This document shows positions 34,673 to 43,196 of a stretch of DNA of 48,264 nt, one piece after another; the stretch's first letter is position 1; every line of letters begins with the position of its first letter. Below the pieces are notes generated by a model. The model made no database searches and was not told the DNA's origin. It was given only the letters and a program-made list of their open reading frames with translations. Position numbers and translations under genes: made by a program. This stretch comes from Lachnospiraceae bacterium (lineage in GTDB: Bacteria > Bacillota > Clostridia > Lachnospirales > Lachnospiraceae): assembly GCA_022510565.1 (NCBI GenBank), contig JAFLTE010000015.1, positions 1 to 48,264 on the forward strand. The letters are read 5' to 3'.

Positions 34673-36971
34673 ATTCCGAATAATCCTCCATTCCCACATA
34701 AAGCGTCAACACACCGTCTTTTTCAATGGGCATATAAGCCATACCGTGATACTTTTGTACATAAGGAAGCGTCTGTTTATCCCATGTCACACCTCCATCC
34801 GCCGTGCGCCAGATGTTTGGCGTTTCCGAATCCCTAATAGTGAGAAAACCTACTTCATTGTTGATAAAGCCCGCAGCAACAGTCAGGGAGTGACCTTCTG
34901 TATATAAATCCGGTCCGGCGGTGCCTACTTCCTGCCAAGATTTACCTCCGTCCGCCGTATGAAATAAAATGGTTGCCTCCTGCCACATAGTCCGTTCTCC
35001 CGTAGCAATCAAGAAACCTTCCTGACTGTTTTCCGGGAAATCTACAAAAATCTTTCTACCGCCAAAATAATCGTTGGTCACAACAGACTTCTTAAAACTT
35101 CCGCTCTCTTCCTCATAAAATACAACGGAGAATGGGTTAATGCCGCTGCCGCCGTAGGCGAAGATGATCTTGTTCTCATCCACCTGATAGCTGCCTTTTT
35201 GTAAAGTGGTAAGTTTGCCGTCCATCTCGTCGCCACGGTCCAGTATTTCAGTCAAAGGCACAGGAATCTCCATCATGATACCGTCCGCGCCGCTCACACG
35301 CAGTATGTCCGCACCTTTATCCAGAGCAGTCTGCCACGGTTCTCCTGTCTGGGCTGTTTGGACTGTCTTCCCTGTCTGTCCTGCCGATTCCATATCTGCG
35401 CTGTCCGCCGTATCACCTGCAGCTGATGCCGTATCATTGAATGCCCTTTTGATTTCTTCTCTGTCCACCAGATACACTAAGTCCAGTTCAGGTATATCCG
35501 TAAAGTCTGCCAGAGGATACATACGCTGATAAGCCGCCAACATCTCCCCGGTATCCACTACCTCTTCCAGCTCGAACACATAATCCTGCACCATTCGCAC
35601 ATGTACTGCCCAATCGAAATACGCATAATATGAACCCTGTTCATAAACAAACTGTGCCTTGTCCGCCAACGGTTCCGGAAATGCTAAAAGTTCCTCTTCA
35701 TTCCCTACAAACTGCTTGCAGATCACAGCAAAGACAGCATTATCTTTACTGCCAGCAATCCATCTGTAGGATACCGCCTCAAGACCGGCATAAGATGCTC
35801 CATTCTCCGCATCCCACTCGGTCGCCCACTTTTGATCGATATAATAATACAGATACCGTACCAACAAGGGTTTGACCGCATCCTGAAAGCGATCCGCGTC
35901 TTTCAGACGAATCTGCCAAGGACCTTCGGCTGCATAGGGCAATTCGCTGTATTCCAGAGATTCATACTCATCTTCCGCCCAAAATACATCATAATATGCG
36001 TCTTCCGCAACCGGATTAATCGCAAGCATATTGTCTGCTGCTGTCTGCGTGAAGCTTTCCGGAATTTCATAGCCGTCATAGATTATAGCTGTCTGCTTCT
36101 CCATCTGTACTTGATAGGCGTCATACCATCTGTGTCCAATCCGATACCCACTGTACAGTAATTCCGTAAGCAGAATCAGAATACCTGCTATTGCAAAATA
36201 GTCCCAACGCTTCTTCTCATTCATGACCGCCTTGATTCTGGCACGCATCAGATACGTCCCATGGTAAAAATAGGCTGAATACATCTGTCCGGCGCTCCTG
36301 CCCTTTTGCAGACTGTCAAGCAGCGCCATACCGTACGCTTTTCTGGCTTCCATATCTCTGCCCTCTACCACAGCTTCATCACAGGCCATTTCAATATCCA
36401 TAAAGCTCACCACTTTTAACAGATACATCAGAGGCTGAAACCACATCAGAGACTGCATGAAAAGCATAAAGAGTTTGTAGAGCGTATCTTTATGCCGGAT
36501 ATGATTGCACTCATGTAAAAAAATAAACGGCAATACTTGTTGATCATACTCCTGCTTCGGCAAAAGAAGAATCGGCTCCCGAAATCCTATTACAAACGGT
36601 TCTCTGATCACAGTGTTATAATACAAAAAATGTCCTTGATACCTTTTCTGTAATTCCGTTTCCTCTATTGCCATTTGCATACTCGTAAGAATCCATGGTT
36701 CCGACACCAAAGCAATCTGCCTGATACACGCCTTGCGAAACCGAAGATAATGCAGACAGTAAAAGAACATGACCACACAGCCTGAACCAAGCCACATGCA
36801 GATTATCGGTTTATTCCAGTTGACGACAGAGGTTAGCCCGGACAGACCGAAATGCCGTACTGCCCGGTATATAAAATTATTTAAATACCAGCTTTGGAAT
36901 ATCATCAGATGCATCAATAAAAGCTGCACTGCCAGAATTGCCCATATGATTTTGCGCCATTTTGCCCGCAT
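34593..36971 (-). CDS. M56 family metallopeptidase with C-terminal BNR/YCF48-like propeller (module 2)
   Basis: A 792-residue BlaR1-type protein. Two N-terminal helices precede the zinc protease domain with HECNH (153-157) and DIEMACDEAV (about 192-201); another helix near residue 265 leads outside. The outer part has an unknown domain (about 290-520), a Thr/Ala/Gly-rich linker and, from about residue 575, repeats with Asp-box motifs: TADGGKSW, TADGGVTW and STDDGATW. These are the hallmark of BNR/YCF48-like beta-propellers. So the sensor may be a ligand-binding propeller rather than a penicillin-binding domain. It starts 1 base after the repressor stop codon. Confidence 0.9.
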   Translation of the reverse strand: MRAKWRKIIWAILAVQLLLMHLMIFQSWYLNNFIYRAVRHFGLSGLTSVVNWNKPIICMWLGSGCVVMFFYCLHYLRFRKACIRQIALVSEPWILTSMQMAIEETELQKRYQGHFLYYNTVIREPFVIGFREPILLLPKQEYDQQVLPFIFLHECNHIRHKDTLYKLFMLFMQSLMWFQPLMYLLKVVSFMDIEMACDEAVVEGRDMEARKAYGMALLDSLQKGRSAGQMYSAYFYHGTYLMRARIKAVMNEKKRWDYFAIAGILILLTELLYSGYRIGHRWYDAYQVQMEKQTAIIYDGYEIPESFTQTAADNMLAINPVAEDAYYDVFWAEDEYESLEYSELPYAAEGPWQIRLKDADRFQDAVKPLLVRYLYYYIDQKWATEWDAENGASYAGLEAVSYRWIAGSKDNAVFAVICKQFVGNEEELLAFPEPLADKAQFVYEQGSYYAYFDWAVHVRMVQDYVFELEEVVDTGEMLAAYQRMYPLADFTDIPELDLVYLVDREEIKRAFNDTASAAGDTADSADMESAGQTGKTVQTAQTGEPWQTALDKGADILRVSGADGIMMEIPVPLTEILDRGDEMDGKLTTLQKGSYQVDENKIIFAYGGSGINPFSVVFYEEESGSFKKSVVTNDYFGGRKIFVDFPENSQEGFLIATGERTMWQEATILFHTADGGKSWQEVGTAGPDLYTEGHSLTVAAGFINNEVGFLTIRDSETPNIWRTADGGVTWDKQTLPYVQKYHGMAYMPIEKDGVLTLYVGMEDYSEYGGTKAKYESTDDGATWKYCGLVLRQ

Positions 36972-36972
36972 A

Positions 36973-37365
36973 CTAATCTCCTTCGATCTCGTCTTTGTTT
37001 ATTCTTGCACATTTCTCTTCGATAAAATCTTTTAATTCCTGCAATTCACGGTCGCTCAGACCGTCACCGTCATACAGCGCCGTCATAAAATTCTTCACGG
37101 AGTTTTGATACATTCTCTGTAAAACATTCCTGCTCTCTTTCTGCAAATATTCCTCTTCTTTGATTAACGCCGTATACCAGTTGATCTTGCCTTCCTTCTC
37201 AACTTTGACAAAACCTTTCTTTTCCAATCTGTTCAAAAAAGACAGAATGGTTGGCGCAGCTACGTCTTTTTGCAGATGCTCCTCAATCTCCATCCGGTTG
37301 ACCGCCCTGTCATATTGCCAGATAATCATCATAATTTCCAGTTCCGATTCCGGTAATCTTTTCAT
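36973..37365 (-). CDS. BlaI/CopY family repressor (module 2)
   Basis: A 130-residue BlaI-family winged-helix repressor (MKRLPESELEIMMIIWQYDR, PTILSFLNRLEKKGFV). It is clearly more distant from the other two repressors than they are from each other, and it ends in a longer charged tail. AAAGGAG lies 6-7 bases before the ATG. Its own direct repeats stand at the promoter. It should be inactivated by the M56 protein encoded directly after it. Confidence 0.9.
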   Translation of the reverse strand: MKRLPESELEIMMIIWQYDRAVNRMEIEEHLQKDVAAPTILSFLNRLEKKGFVKVEKEGKINWYTALIKEEEYLQKESRNVLQRMYQNSVKNFMTALYDGDGLSDRELQELKDFIEEKCARINKDEIEGD

Positions 37366-37400
37366 AGTATCTCCTTTTCGGTATAGTACTGTTTTATTTC

Positions 37401-37457
37401 TACATTTGCCTAATATAAGAATATAGTTATTTTACAACTGCCTAAAATAAATGTCAA
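37401..37457 (-). promoter_or_regulatory. Module 2 promoter with two TAGGCA direct repeats
   Basis: On the minus strand TTGACA (37457-37452) and TAAAAT (37434-37429) are 17 bases apart. TAGGCAGTTGTA (37444-37433) covers the spacer up to the -10 box, and TAGGCAAATGTA (37412-37401) repeats it 32 bp downstream, three helical turns away. These are likely operators for the module 2 repressor and differ from those of modules 1 and 3. Confidence 0.7.
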
Positions 37458-37487
37458 ACTTTATTTTTCACTTTAAGACATAGAAAA

Positions 37488-37521
37488 ATCCCCATCTATT
37501 CAAATATAAATAGACGGGGAT
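37488..37521 (-). terminator. Terminator after the flagellin gene
   Basis: Thirteen-base arms (ATCCCCATCTATT and AATAGACGGGGAT) pair with a single G-T wobble on the minus-strand RNA and are followed by TTTTTCTA. Confidence 0.75.
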
Positions 37522-37567
37522 CACTGCGCTATCATTTTATCAACTTATCTGCATATTCGTTATCGCC

Positions 37568-38338
37568 CTACCGGAATAACATCCTCACCGAAGATCTCTG
37601 GTTCATGGTATTTCTCAGCATCATATTTCTGTACTGCATAAGAATATCCTTCTTTTTCTTCTCGGAGATAGCCACAGGCAAATCTAAATCCTCAATGCTG
37701 CTTCTGGATCTTGTCGTTTCCTCGGCAGCTCCCAAATTGTAATTGTAGGTGTAGGTCAGCCGATTCGTGTATGCTCCCGCATTACTTCTGGCACCGGAAA
37801 TCTTATCCATAGCCTTGTCGATGACCGACAGATCAAAGTTGCCGCTCCTCACATCAAAATCGGCAATCCCTAAAGCTTCTAAAGTGGTATTAGCCATGCT
37901 GATATTCAAGCCACCACCCTTAGGATTGGTTGCGAGATGCATATCAGCCATACTTCCGTCCAGAAGGGTCTGTTCATTAAGGCTTGTATCTTTGGCGAGA
38001 GACTGAATACCCTCTTTCAGAGAATCAATCTCAGTCTGAAATGTTTCTCTGTCGGAGTCAGAATAAATACCATTCGAAGCGCGAAGTGCAAGCTCGCGGA
38101 TTCTCTGCAGGTAGTCCATCATACCGCCCATAGCGCCATCTGCAACGTTTAGGACTCCCATGCCATCCTTAGCATTTTGCGCACTAACAAGAAGTCCGTT
38201 TTCCTGTCTCTGCATTTTCTTTGCAATGGCAAGCCCTGCCGCATCGTCGGCAGCTTTGTTGATTCGCTTTCCGCTTGAAAGTTTGGAGTATATGTTGTAA
38301 ATGTCTTTATTACTATTGCTGATTGAATTAACTCTCAT
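37568..38338 (-). CDS. Short flagellin-like protein
   Basis: A 256-residue flagellin family protein. The N-terminal part has YSKLSSGKRINKAADDAAGL cut to its core, then LAIAKKMQRQ and GMGVLNVADGAM; the C-terminal D0/D1 part reads SSIEDLDLPVAISEK, then ILMQYRNMMLRNTMNQ and VRMLFR. The variable outer domains are almost absent and the first ~20 residues of a normal flagellin are shortened to MRVNSISNSNKDI. The final leucines are replaced by basic residues. So it may be a minor filament or a divergent copy. No other flagellar gene is in the window. AAGGAG lies 8 bases before the ATG at 38338. It sits alone between modules 2 and 3. Confidence 0.88.
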   Translation of the reverse strand: MRVNSISNSNKDIYNIYSKLSSGKRINKAADDAAGLAIAKKMQRQENGLLVSAQNAKDGMGVLNVADGAMGGMMDYLQRIRELALRASNGIYSDSDRETFQTEIDSLKEGIQSLAKDTSLNEQTLLDGSMADMHLATNPKGGGLNISMANTTLEALGIADFDVRSGNFDLSVIDKAMDKISGARSNAGAYTNRLTYTYNYNLGAAEETTRSRSSIEDLDLPVAISEKKKKDILMQYRNMMLRNTMNQRSSVRMLFR

Positions 38339-38453
38339 ACACAACACTCCTTGTGAAACCCACAATAAAATTGATTATTTTTTGATTATATTGTAGATAA
38401 TTTGGGTGAATTGTGCAAGTATTTGTTTTATTTTCGGCACCTTTGTTTTTCAT

Positions 38454-41400
38454 CTAATATTCCTCCGGAATCGTGGTCATCTCACCGTTCGTCATATTAT
38501 AACGCACCCACCGATTACTGCCTGCACCGGACAGAATAAAGTAACAATAATTGCCATAGACATTAAAATTACCCCCATAGCTGCCCGGCTGTAGTACATA
38601 AATTTCCTCTATGCTGTGGTTCTGCAAATTGACTCTCCTGATTGTTTCACCCGACTCAGTATTATCGTCTTCTCTCAATTTCAGCGAATACTCGAGAAAG
38701 TAGACCCATTCGGAATCATAGGTAAGCAACGTTAAACCTGTATCATCAGGGATTTCATAAAGCACCGTCTCCTGCGTACTGTTCAGAGAGCGCTGTATCA
38801 AAGATTCTCTGTTGCTGTCACAGTAGAATATCGTATCTCCGGTTAATAAAGGTTGTCCGTAACATGTAACCACTTCCTCGGCAGTCTCCTGCCCTTCCCA
38901 CATAATCCATACGCTGTTTATATTCATGACCCCTGCAGCCTTAATGAAGCAGGTGTAACCTAAAGATTGCGTGCTGAACCAAGGGTTAATGAGAAAATGC
39001 ATACCATCCTCATACCCATTCGGCAGACCAAATTGTACATAAGCATCCTGCGGTGTGTCAGATGTCAGGTTTCCCTCATTATCCAGCGTATAAGCGTAAA
39101 ATAGTATTACCGGTCCACTATCTTCCATATTATACTCTGATATGACAAGTATATTATCAACGATTCTCAGGTCATAGCTTGCCCCACTAATTTGAATCAA
39201 TGCTTCCTTGCCGGAACCATCTTTTTTGAATCTAATCAGGTCTGCTGTCATACCGTTGCCCGTAACATTGTATTCAATGGAATAAACATAGTTTTTATAT
39301 AATGCAGCTCCTGCTATGTGCGGAGCGGAATAAATCGTCCCTACAGCGAATCGGTTAATTTCGTAGATTCCACCGACACCGCCGAGATAAACCGACGTAT
39401 CATCCACATCGGATATAGAGTGATAATAGTTAGAGTTATATGCAACTTTCGGATTCTCATAGGGCAGAAACTCAGAACTGCACACCACCGGATAATCTGA
39501 TGTTTCCCAATACTGTGCCAATACTTTTTCTTCATTTCCTACGTTGACTCCGCAAGCCCAATAGCTTCCGTCCCGCTTTAAAATAATGGTGTTCTCAAAC
39601 TGCTGCTCATATACACCGCCAAATTCCGATATATCCTGACAGTCTATATTGTACTCGGTAGTTCCTGTCCAAACCATCACAGCATCTTCCGCAACACGCA
39701 TCGGCTCTTCCACGATGATTTTGTCGGGGACACCGCAGTTGCCGACATAATTATATCCCCATGTCCAGACGCTGCCATCCGTCAGTAATGCTGCATGATT
39801 AAACAGTCCTCCCGTTACCAGAACCGCATTCTCAAGGACTTTGACAGGTTTGGACTCAAAATATATTTCGGTCACAGGATATTTATCATATCCAATCACA
39901 CCCCAAATCCAGACATTGTTATCTTCATCCAGACACGCCACATCATCGCGTCCGCAGCGGGCATAAATCACATTTTCCATCAACAGGCACGGAGTTGTGG
40001 CGGTATAATTATCATACCCACCGTTAAGCAGCCATTGTGTCTCGTCGAACTGCTCATATTGCTGCAAAGCTCCACCTCCGGCATTTCCCATTCCATAGAG
40101 CTTATGGTCTTCCGTAAGGTAGACAGTAAAGCCTGACTGAGAATAATCAACATGTATGACATTTTCCGCGATTTTAACCATGTCTTCATGAAAATCATAG
40201 TCCTGCGTCCCCTGCCCAAGTTGTCCGTAGTTGTTGCGTCCACAGCCCCAAAGCACTTTGTTTTCATCTATATAGTACAGATTGGAAGGGTCGCCTGTAT
40301 CGGTGGTGTAGAAATCCTGGATATTGAAAACCAAGTCCGCGAGGATAGGTTCAGCATCCCCACTATCAGTTGCATTATCGGCTGCATTACTATCCTGCTC
40401 GCTTTCCGATAAGTCGTTGTCTGCAGACACGCCATTTTCATCTTTACTCTCCCCACGCAAAGTCGATGCCGAAGTGACAAATACTACCGTAAGCCCAACC
40501 ACCACGATAACCGCAACGATAATCCCCATCAATGAAGTATTCTTAATCTTCATAATAGACTTGATTCTTTCCTCAATGGCATTTTTACTGAAATTATTAT
40601 ATAAAGGCATCCGACCGCTTTTCTTTGCTTCCATGTTAATCAGTACGCGGGCATAATCGGTTTTTGACGAAATTCCTAAAAAGCGCACCACGCTCTCGTC
40701 ACAAGATAATTCCAAATCTCTGTTAAAGAGAACATACATCACCCAGACAAAAGGGTTGAACCAATGAATGCAAAGGGCAATCGTCGTGACAAACTTCGTC
40801 GCAGTATCAAAGCGACGGATGTGCACATACTCGTGCAGGAGGACATATTGTAACTGCTCCGTATCCGCCCAATCCGTTTTTTGCGGCAGCAGGATAACCG
40901 GTCGGAAAACGCCATATGTCAGGGGTGCTGCGGTTCTGTCCGATTGCCTTATGGAAATCGGGCGTTTCAGCCTATGCTTTTTCAACCATTGCTGCACATA
41001 ATTATTATTTACAGGTACAGATGTACGGAAACGGAAGTACCATCTCAGATAGGATGCCGCAAAGAATAACACACAAAGTACCGTGCCCACACATCGAACA
41101 ATAAACCATACAGAAATATGAAAAGCATGGCTTGTTTCCTGTTGCGGCTGCATCTGTAATTGTTCGGACACAAATGCAGGTAATGACAGCGTCAGTTCAC
41201 TCTGTTGCGATTGCGGCTGCTGTGTCGATTGCAATTGCTGCGACTGCGTCTGTTCGGTCTGCGACGGATATAATTGCTCCGTTGACTGCTGAAGCGGTTG
41301 AGACTGCCGGGATAAATCCGACTGCTGCATCTGCCCGCTTTGTTCCTGCTGTAATGCCGGCTGCCCGGATTGCTGTATTGATATTGGCATGCGTCCAATG

Positions 41401-41591
41401 ATCGAATACACACTCACCGCCGACGGAACAGACAATGGTACCAGCAATCGTATGAGAGCAATTCCCCATAAGATGAGGAACATCTTCTTAGGTAATCTAT
41501 TGATTGCCACCGCCCGTAAAAGGATAATGACTAAAATAAAAACCGCTCCGGAAAAACTCATTTGCATTAAACTCAAATGCGATAAACCCAT
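38454..41591 (-). CDS. M56 family metallopeptidase with Q-rich loop and RCC1-like/DUF5050-like outer domains (module 3)
   Basis: A 1045-residue BlaR1-type protein, among the largest I would expect. Two membrane helices are followed by a strongly Gln/Ser-rich loop (about residues 72-150), a third helix, and the protease with HEYVH (253-257) and LELSCDESVV. After a helix near residue 365 and an acidic Ser/Asp linker come RCC1-like repeats (LWGCGRNNYGQLGQG, LYGMGNAGGGALQQ, WTWGYNYVGN) and then about 350 residues in DUF5050 style (repeats of the type DLIRFKKDGSGKEALIQI). RCC1-like blades form propellers that bind proteins or other ligands. The ATG at 41591 follows GAGGTG and lies 10 bases after the repressor stop. 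Confidence 0.9.
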   Translation of the reverse strand: MGLSHLSLMQMSFSGAVFILVIILLRAVAINRLPKKMFLILWGIALIRLLVPLSVPSAVSVYSIIGRMPISIQQSGQPALQQEQSGQMQQSDLSRQSQPLQQSTEQLYPSQTEQTQSQQLQSTQQPQSQQSELTLSLPAFVSEQLQMQPQQETSHAFHISVWFIVRCVGTVLCVLFFAASYLRWYFRFRTSVPVNNNYVQQWLKKHRLKRPISIRQSDRTAAPLTYGVFRPVILLPQKTDWADTEQLQYVLLHEYVHIRRFDTATKFVTTIALCIHWFNPFVWVMYVLFNRDLELSCDESVVRFLGISSKTDYARVLINMEAKKSGRMPLYNNFSKNAIEERIKSIMKIKNTSLMGIIVAVIVVVGLTVVFVTSASTLRGESKDENGVSADNDLSESEQDSNAADNATDSGDAEPILADLVFNIQDFYTTDTGDPSNLYYIDENKVLWGCGRNNYGQLGQGTQDYDFHEDMVKIAENVIHVDYSQSGFTVYLTEDHKLYGMGNAGGGALQQYEQFDETQWLLNGGYDNYTATTPCLLMENVIYARCGRDDVACLDEDNNVWIWGVIGYDKYPVTEIYFESKPVKVLENAVLVTGGLFNHAALLTDGSVWTWGYNYVGNCGVPDKIIVEEPMRVAEDAVMVWTGTTEYNIDCQDISEFGGVYEQQFENTIILKRDGSYWACGVNVGNEEKVLAQYWETSDYPVVCSSEFLPYENPKVAYNSNYYHSISDVDDTSVYLGGVGGIYEINRFAVGTIYSAPHIAGAALYKNYVYSIEYNVTGNGMTADLIRFKKDGSGKEALIQISGASYDLRIVDNILVISEYNMEDSGPVILFYAYTLDNEGNLTSDTPQDAYVQFGLPNGYEDGMHFLINPWFSTQSLGYTCFIKAAGVMNINSVWIMWEGQETAEEVVTCYGQPLLTGDTIFYCDSNRESLIQRSLNSTQETVLYEIPDDTGLTLLTYDSEWVYFLEYSLKLREDDNTESGETIRRVNLQNHSIEEIYVLQPGSYGGNFNVYGNYCYFILSGAGSNRWVRYNMTNGEMTTIPEEY
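41139..41378 (-). repeat. Gln/Ser-rich low-complexity segment in the module 3 M56 gene
   Basis: About 80 codons in which Gln and Ser make up more than half the residues, with short repeats such as QQSEL, QPQSQQ and QQLQ. It corresponds to the outer loop between helices 2 and 3. The repeated CAG/CAA/CAT-type codons suggest growth by slippage. Confidence 0.8.
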
Positions 41592-41601
41592 ATGCACCAC
41601 C

Positions 41602-41961
41602 TCACTTGGATTCTTCAACAATTTTCATCAATTTATCGAGTTGCTCAGCAGAAAGCTTTTTCCTGCTCAGAAGAGAAGCAAACAGTTTATCTGCAGAACC
41701 GTCGAATATCTTGTCAATCAACTCGTCCGTCTCCGCTTCCTGTACGTCTTCTATCGGAATAAGTGCACGGCACATGAAATTCGGCTCAGAACGTTCAATC
41801 GCTCCCTTTTTCATGCAACGCTTAATCAGGGTGTATGTCGTATTGACGTTCCAACCGTACTTGCTTGTCAGCACTTCCGCTATGTGTCTAGCAGGACAGT
41901 CTCCTTCCTTCCACAGCACATCCATTACCTTAAGTTCAGCATCAAAAAGTTTAATTTCCAT
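41602..41961 (-). CDS. BlaI/MecI family repressor (module 3)
   Basis: A 119-residue BlaI-family repressor, a close paralogue of the module 1 protein: both start with (D/E)LKLFD-like residues (MEIKLFDAELKVMDVLWKEG) and share GWNVNTTYTLIKRCMKKGAI and the SEPNF motif. The C-terminal half carries the helices for dimerisation and the presumed cleavage region. AAAGGATAT precedes the ATG. Its promoter contains a long inverted repeat. Confidence 0.93.
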   Translation of the reverse strand: MEIKLFDAELKVMDVLWKEGDCPARHIAEVLTSKYGWNVNTTYTLIKRCMKKGAIERSEPNFMCRALIPIEDVQEAETDELIDKIFDGSADKLFASLLSRKKLSAEQLDKLMKIVEESK

Positions 41962-41985
41962 ATGTAATATCCTTTCACAAATTGT

Positions 41986-42039
41986 AAGACCAGAGTATTA
42001 TCATGGTGTTATAATACTCTGGTCTTATATAAATGTCAA
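41986..42039 (-). promoter_or_regulatory. Module 3 promoter with 16-bp inverted repeat
   Basis: On the minus strand TTGACA (42039-42034) and TATTAT (42016-42011) are 17 bases apart. Perfect 16-bp arms AAGACCAGAGTATTAT and ATAATACTCTGGTCTT (41986-42001 and 42011-42026) with a 9-base centre cover the -10 box. It is a probable operator of the module 3 repressor and is unlike the module 1 dyads. A hairpin terminator is a weaker reading because no T-run follows. Confidence 0.75.
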
Positions 42040-42051
42040 GCAATCTTTTCC

Positions 42052-43041
42052 CTAGGGCATATATGCCCAAATATTTTTAATCTGCCATCTAATATCACTA
42101 AAAACCCATCGTTTGCCGCTTCTCGCTACACAATTCGGATCGTTGATGATAAGCCCTTCGCTGTCGTACCCGTATATCAGAATATAATGCCCGGATGTAG
42201 TGAATTCGCCCCTGCCCACAGAGCATATGACAACACCGCCGCTGTCCAGCGTGGCTTTGATACTGTTTTCATCTGCGCCGAGTCGGGTGACACTAATTCC
42301 ATACAGCTTCGGCACATCTTCCATCAGCGCCCACGCCGTTCCCGTACCCTCCACATAATATCCGTTTTCCATGCTGTATTCGGCAATCTTGTCCGGTGTA
42401 AGCTCCTCATCTCTGGTCAGATAAAACAGCGCCATGGACAGGCATGTAGGTCCGCAGCCCGCCAGCCCAATACAGCTTCCGCTCCCATACGACTGGTATC
42501 CCCAACGCGGGTCCCACTGTAGGAAAAGCGGAAAATCCTGCTCCTTTTCGGCAGCAGTCAGCACACCCTTACTTTGTCCGTGATTGTTTAGATACCCTGC
42601 CGCAAAATCTGTCATCTCCGGATTATTGGCGAGTGCTGAAAGTAATTCCTGGGGATATTGAGAATGATTTTCATAGATTTCCTGAATAGTCGAATTGCTC
42701 TTTCCCAGCTCCTTAAGCCGCTTAAGAACTTCTTTCTCCGTGCGCTCTACAGGCTTTGATACGTCTACGGAATCGATACTGCCGGCATAATCTGTTCCTG
42801 CAGTTTCCCACCCTTCCCCGTCTACCCCATACGACTCCGAGGTGCCCTGCTGCCGTGTGTCTAACCGATTGAGTACCGCCTGCATCTGTTCCAGACGCGC
42901 GTATATATTTTTGATAGAAAAAAGAATGATGAGGAAGACGACTGCCAAGACAATGTAGAATATTCTCTTTTGCAGCCGCTTCCTCCTTCTGCGTTCTATC
43001 TGCCGTCTGCTCATACGTGCATTTCTGCCGTTGTTTCCCAT
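42052..43041 (-). CDS. Membrane-anchored C39-like cysteine peptidase (C39_2 fold)
   Basis: A 329-residue protein. A strongly basic N-terminus (RRQIERRRRKRLQKR) precedes one membrane helix (about residues 26-43) and a linker, then a C-terminal papain-like domain of the C39_2 type. It starts at FLQWDPRWGYQSYGSGSC, the catalytic Cys is in GLAGCGPTCLSM, the His in SGHYILIYGYD and an Asp/Asn in IINDPNC. So it faces outside and may cut peptides or wall-bound proteins. AGAGG lies 7 bases before the ATG at 43041; one five codons upstream is also possible. It lies between module 3 and a lipoprotein gene on the same strand. Confidence 0.85.
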   Translation of the reverse strand: MGNNGRNARMSRRQIERRRRKRLQKRIFYIVLAVVFLIILFSIKNIYARLEQMQAVLNRLDTRQQGTSESYGVDGEGWETAGTDYAGSIDSVDVSKPVERTEKEVLKRLKELGKSNSTIQEIYENHSQYPQELLSALANNPEMTDFAAGYLNNHGQSKGVLTAAEKEQDFPLFLQWDPRWGYQSYGSGSCIGLAGCGPTCLSMALFYLTRDEELTPDKIAEYSMENGYYVEGTGTAWALMEDVPKLYGISVTRLGADENSIKATLDSGGVVICSVGRGEFTTSGHYILIYGYDSEGLIINDPNCVARSGKRWVFSDIRWQIKNIWAYMP

Positions 43042-43196
43042 CTTTACGCCTCTCATTCGTATTCCGGCTTTCCATGCGCCGATACCCGAATAAAGCGTAG
43101 CATTTATATCTCTAAGAATTCTCTATTATTTCTTAAGATTTGCAGAATTTTCATTATAAAAAGTTTGCTGTCGTCTGTATTCTCAATCAGGAATGC

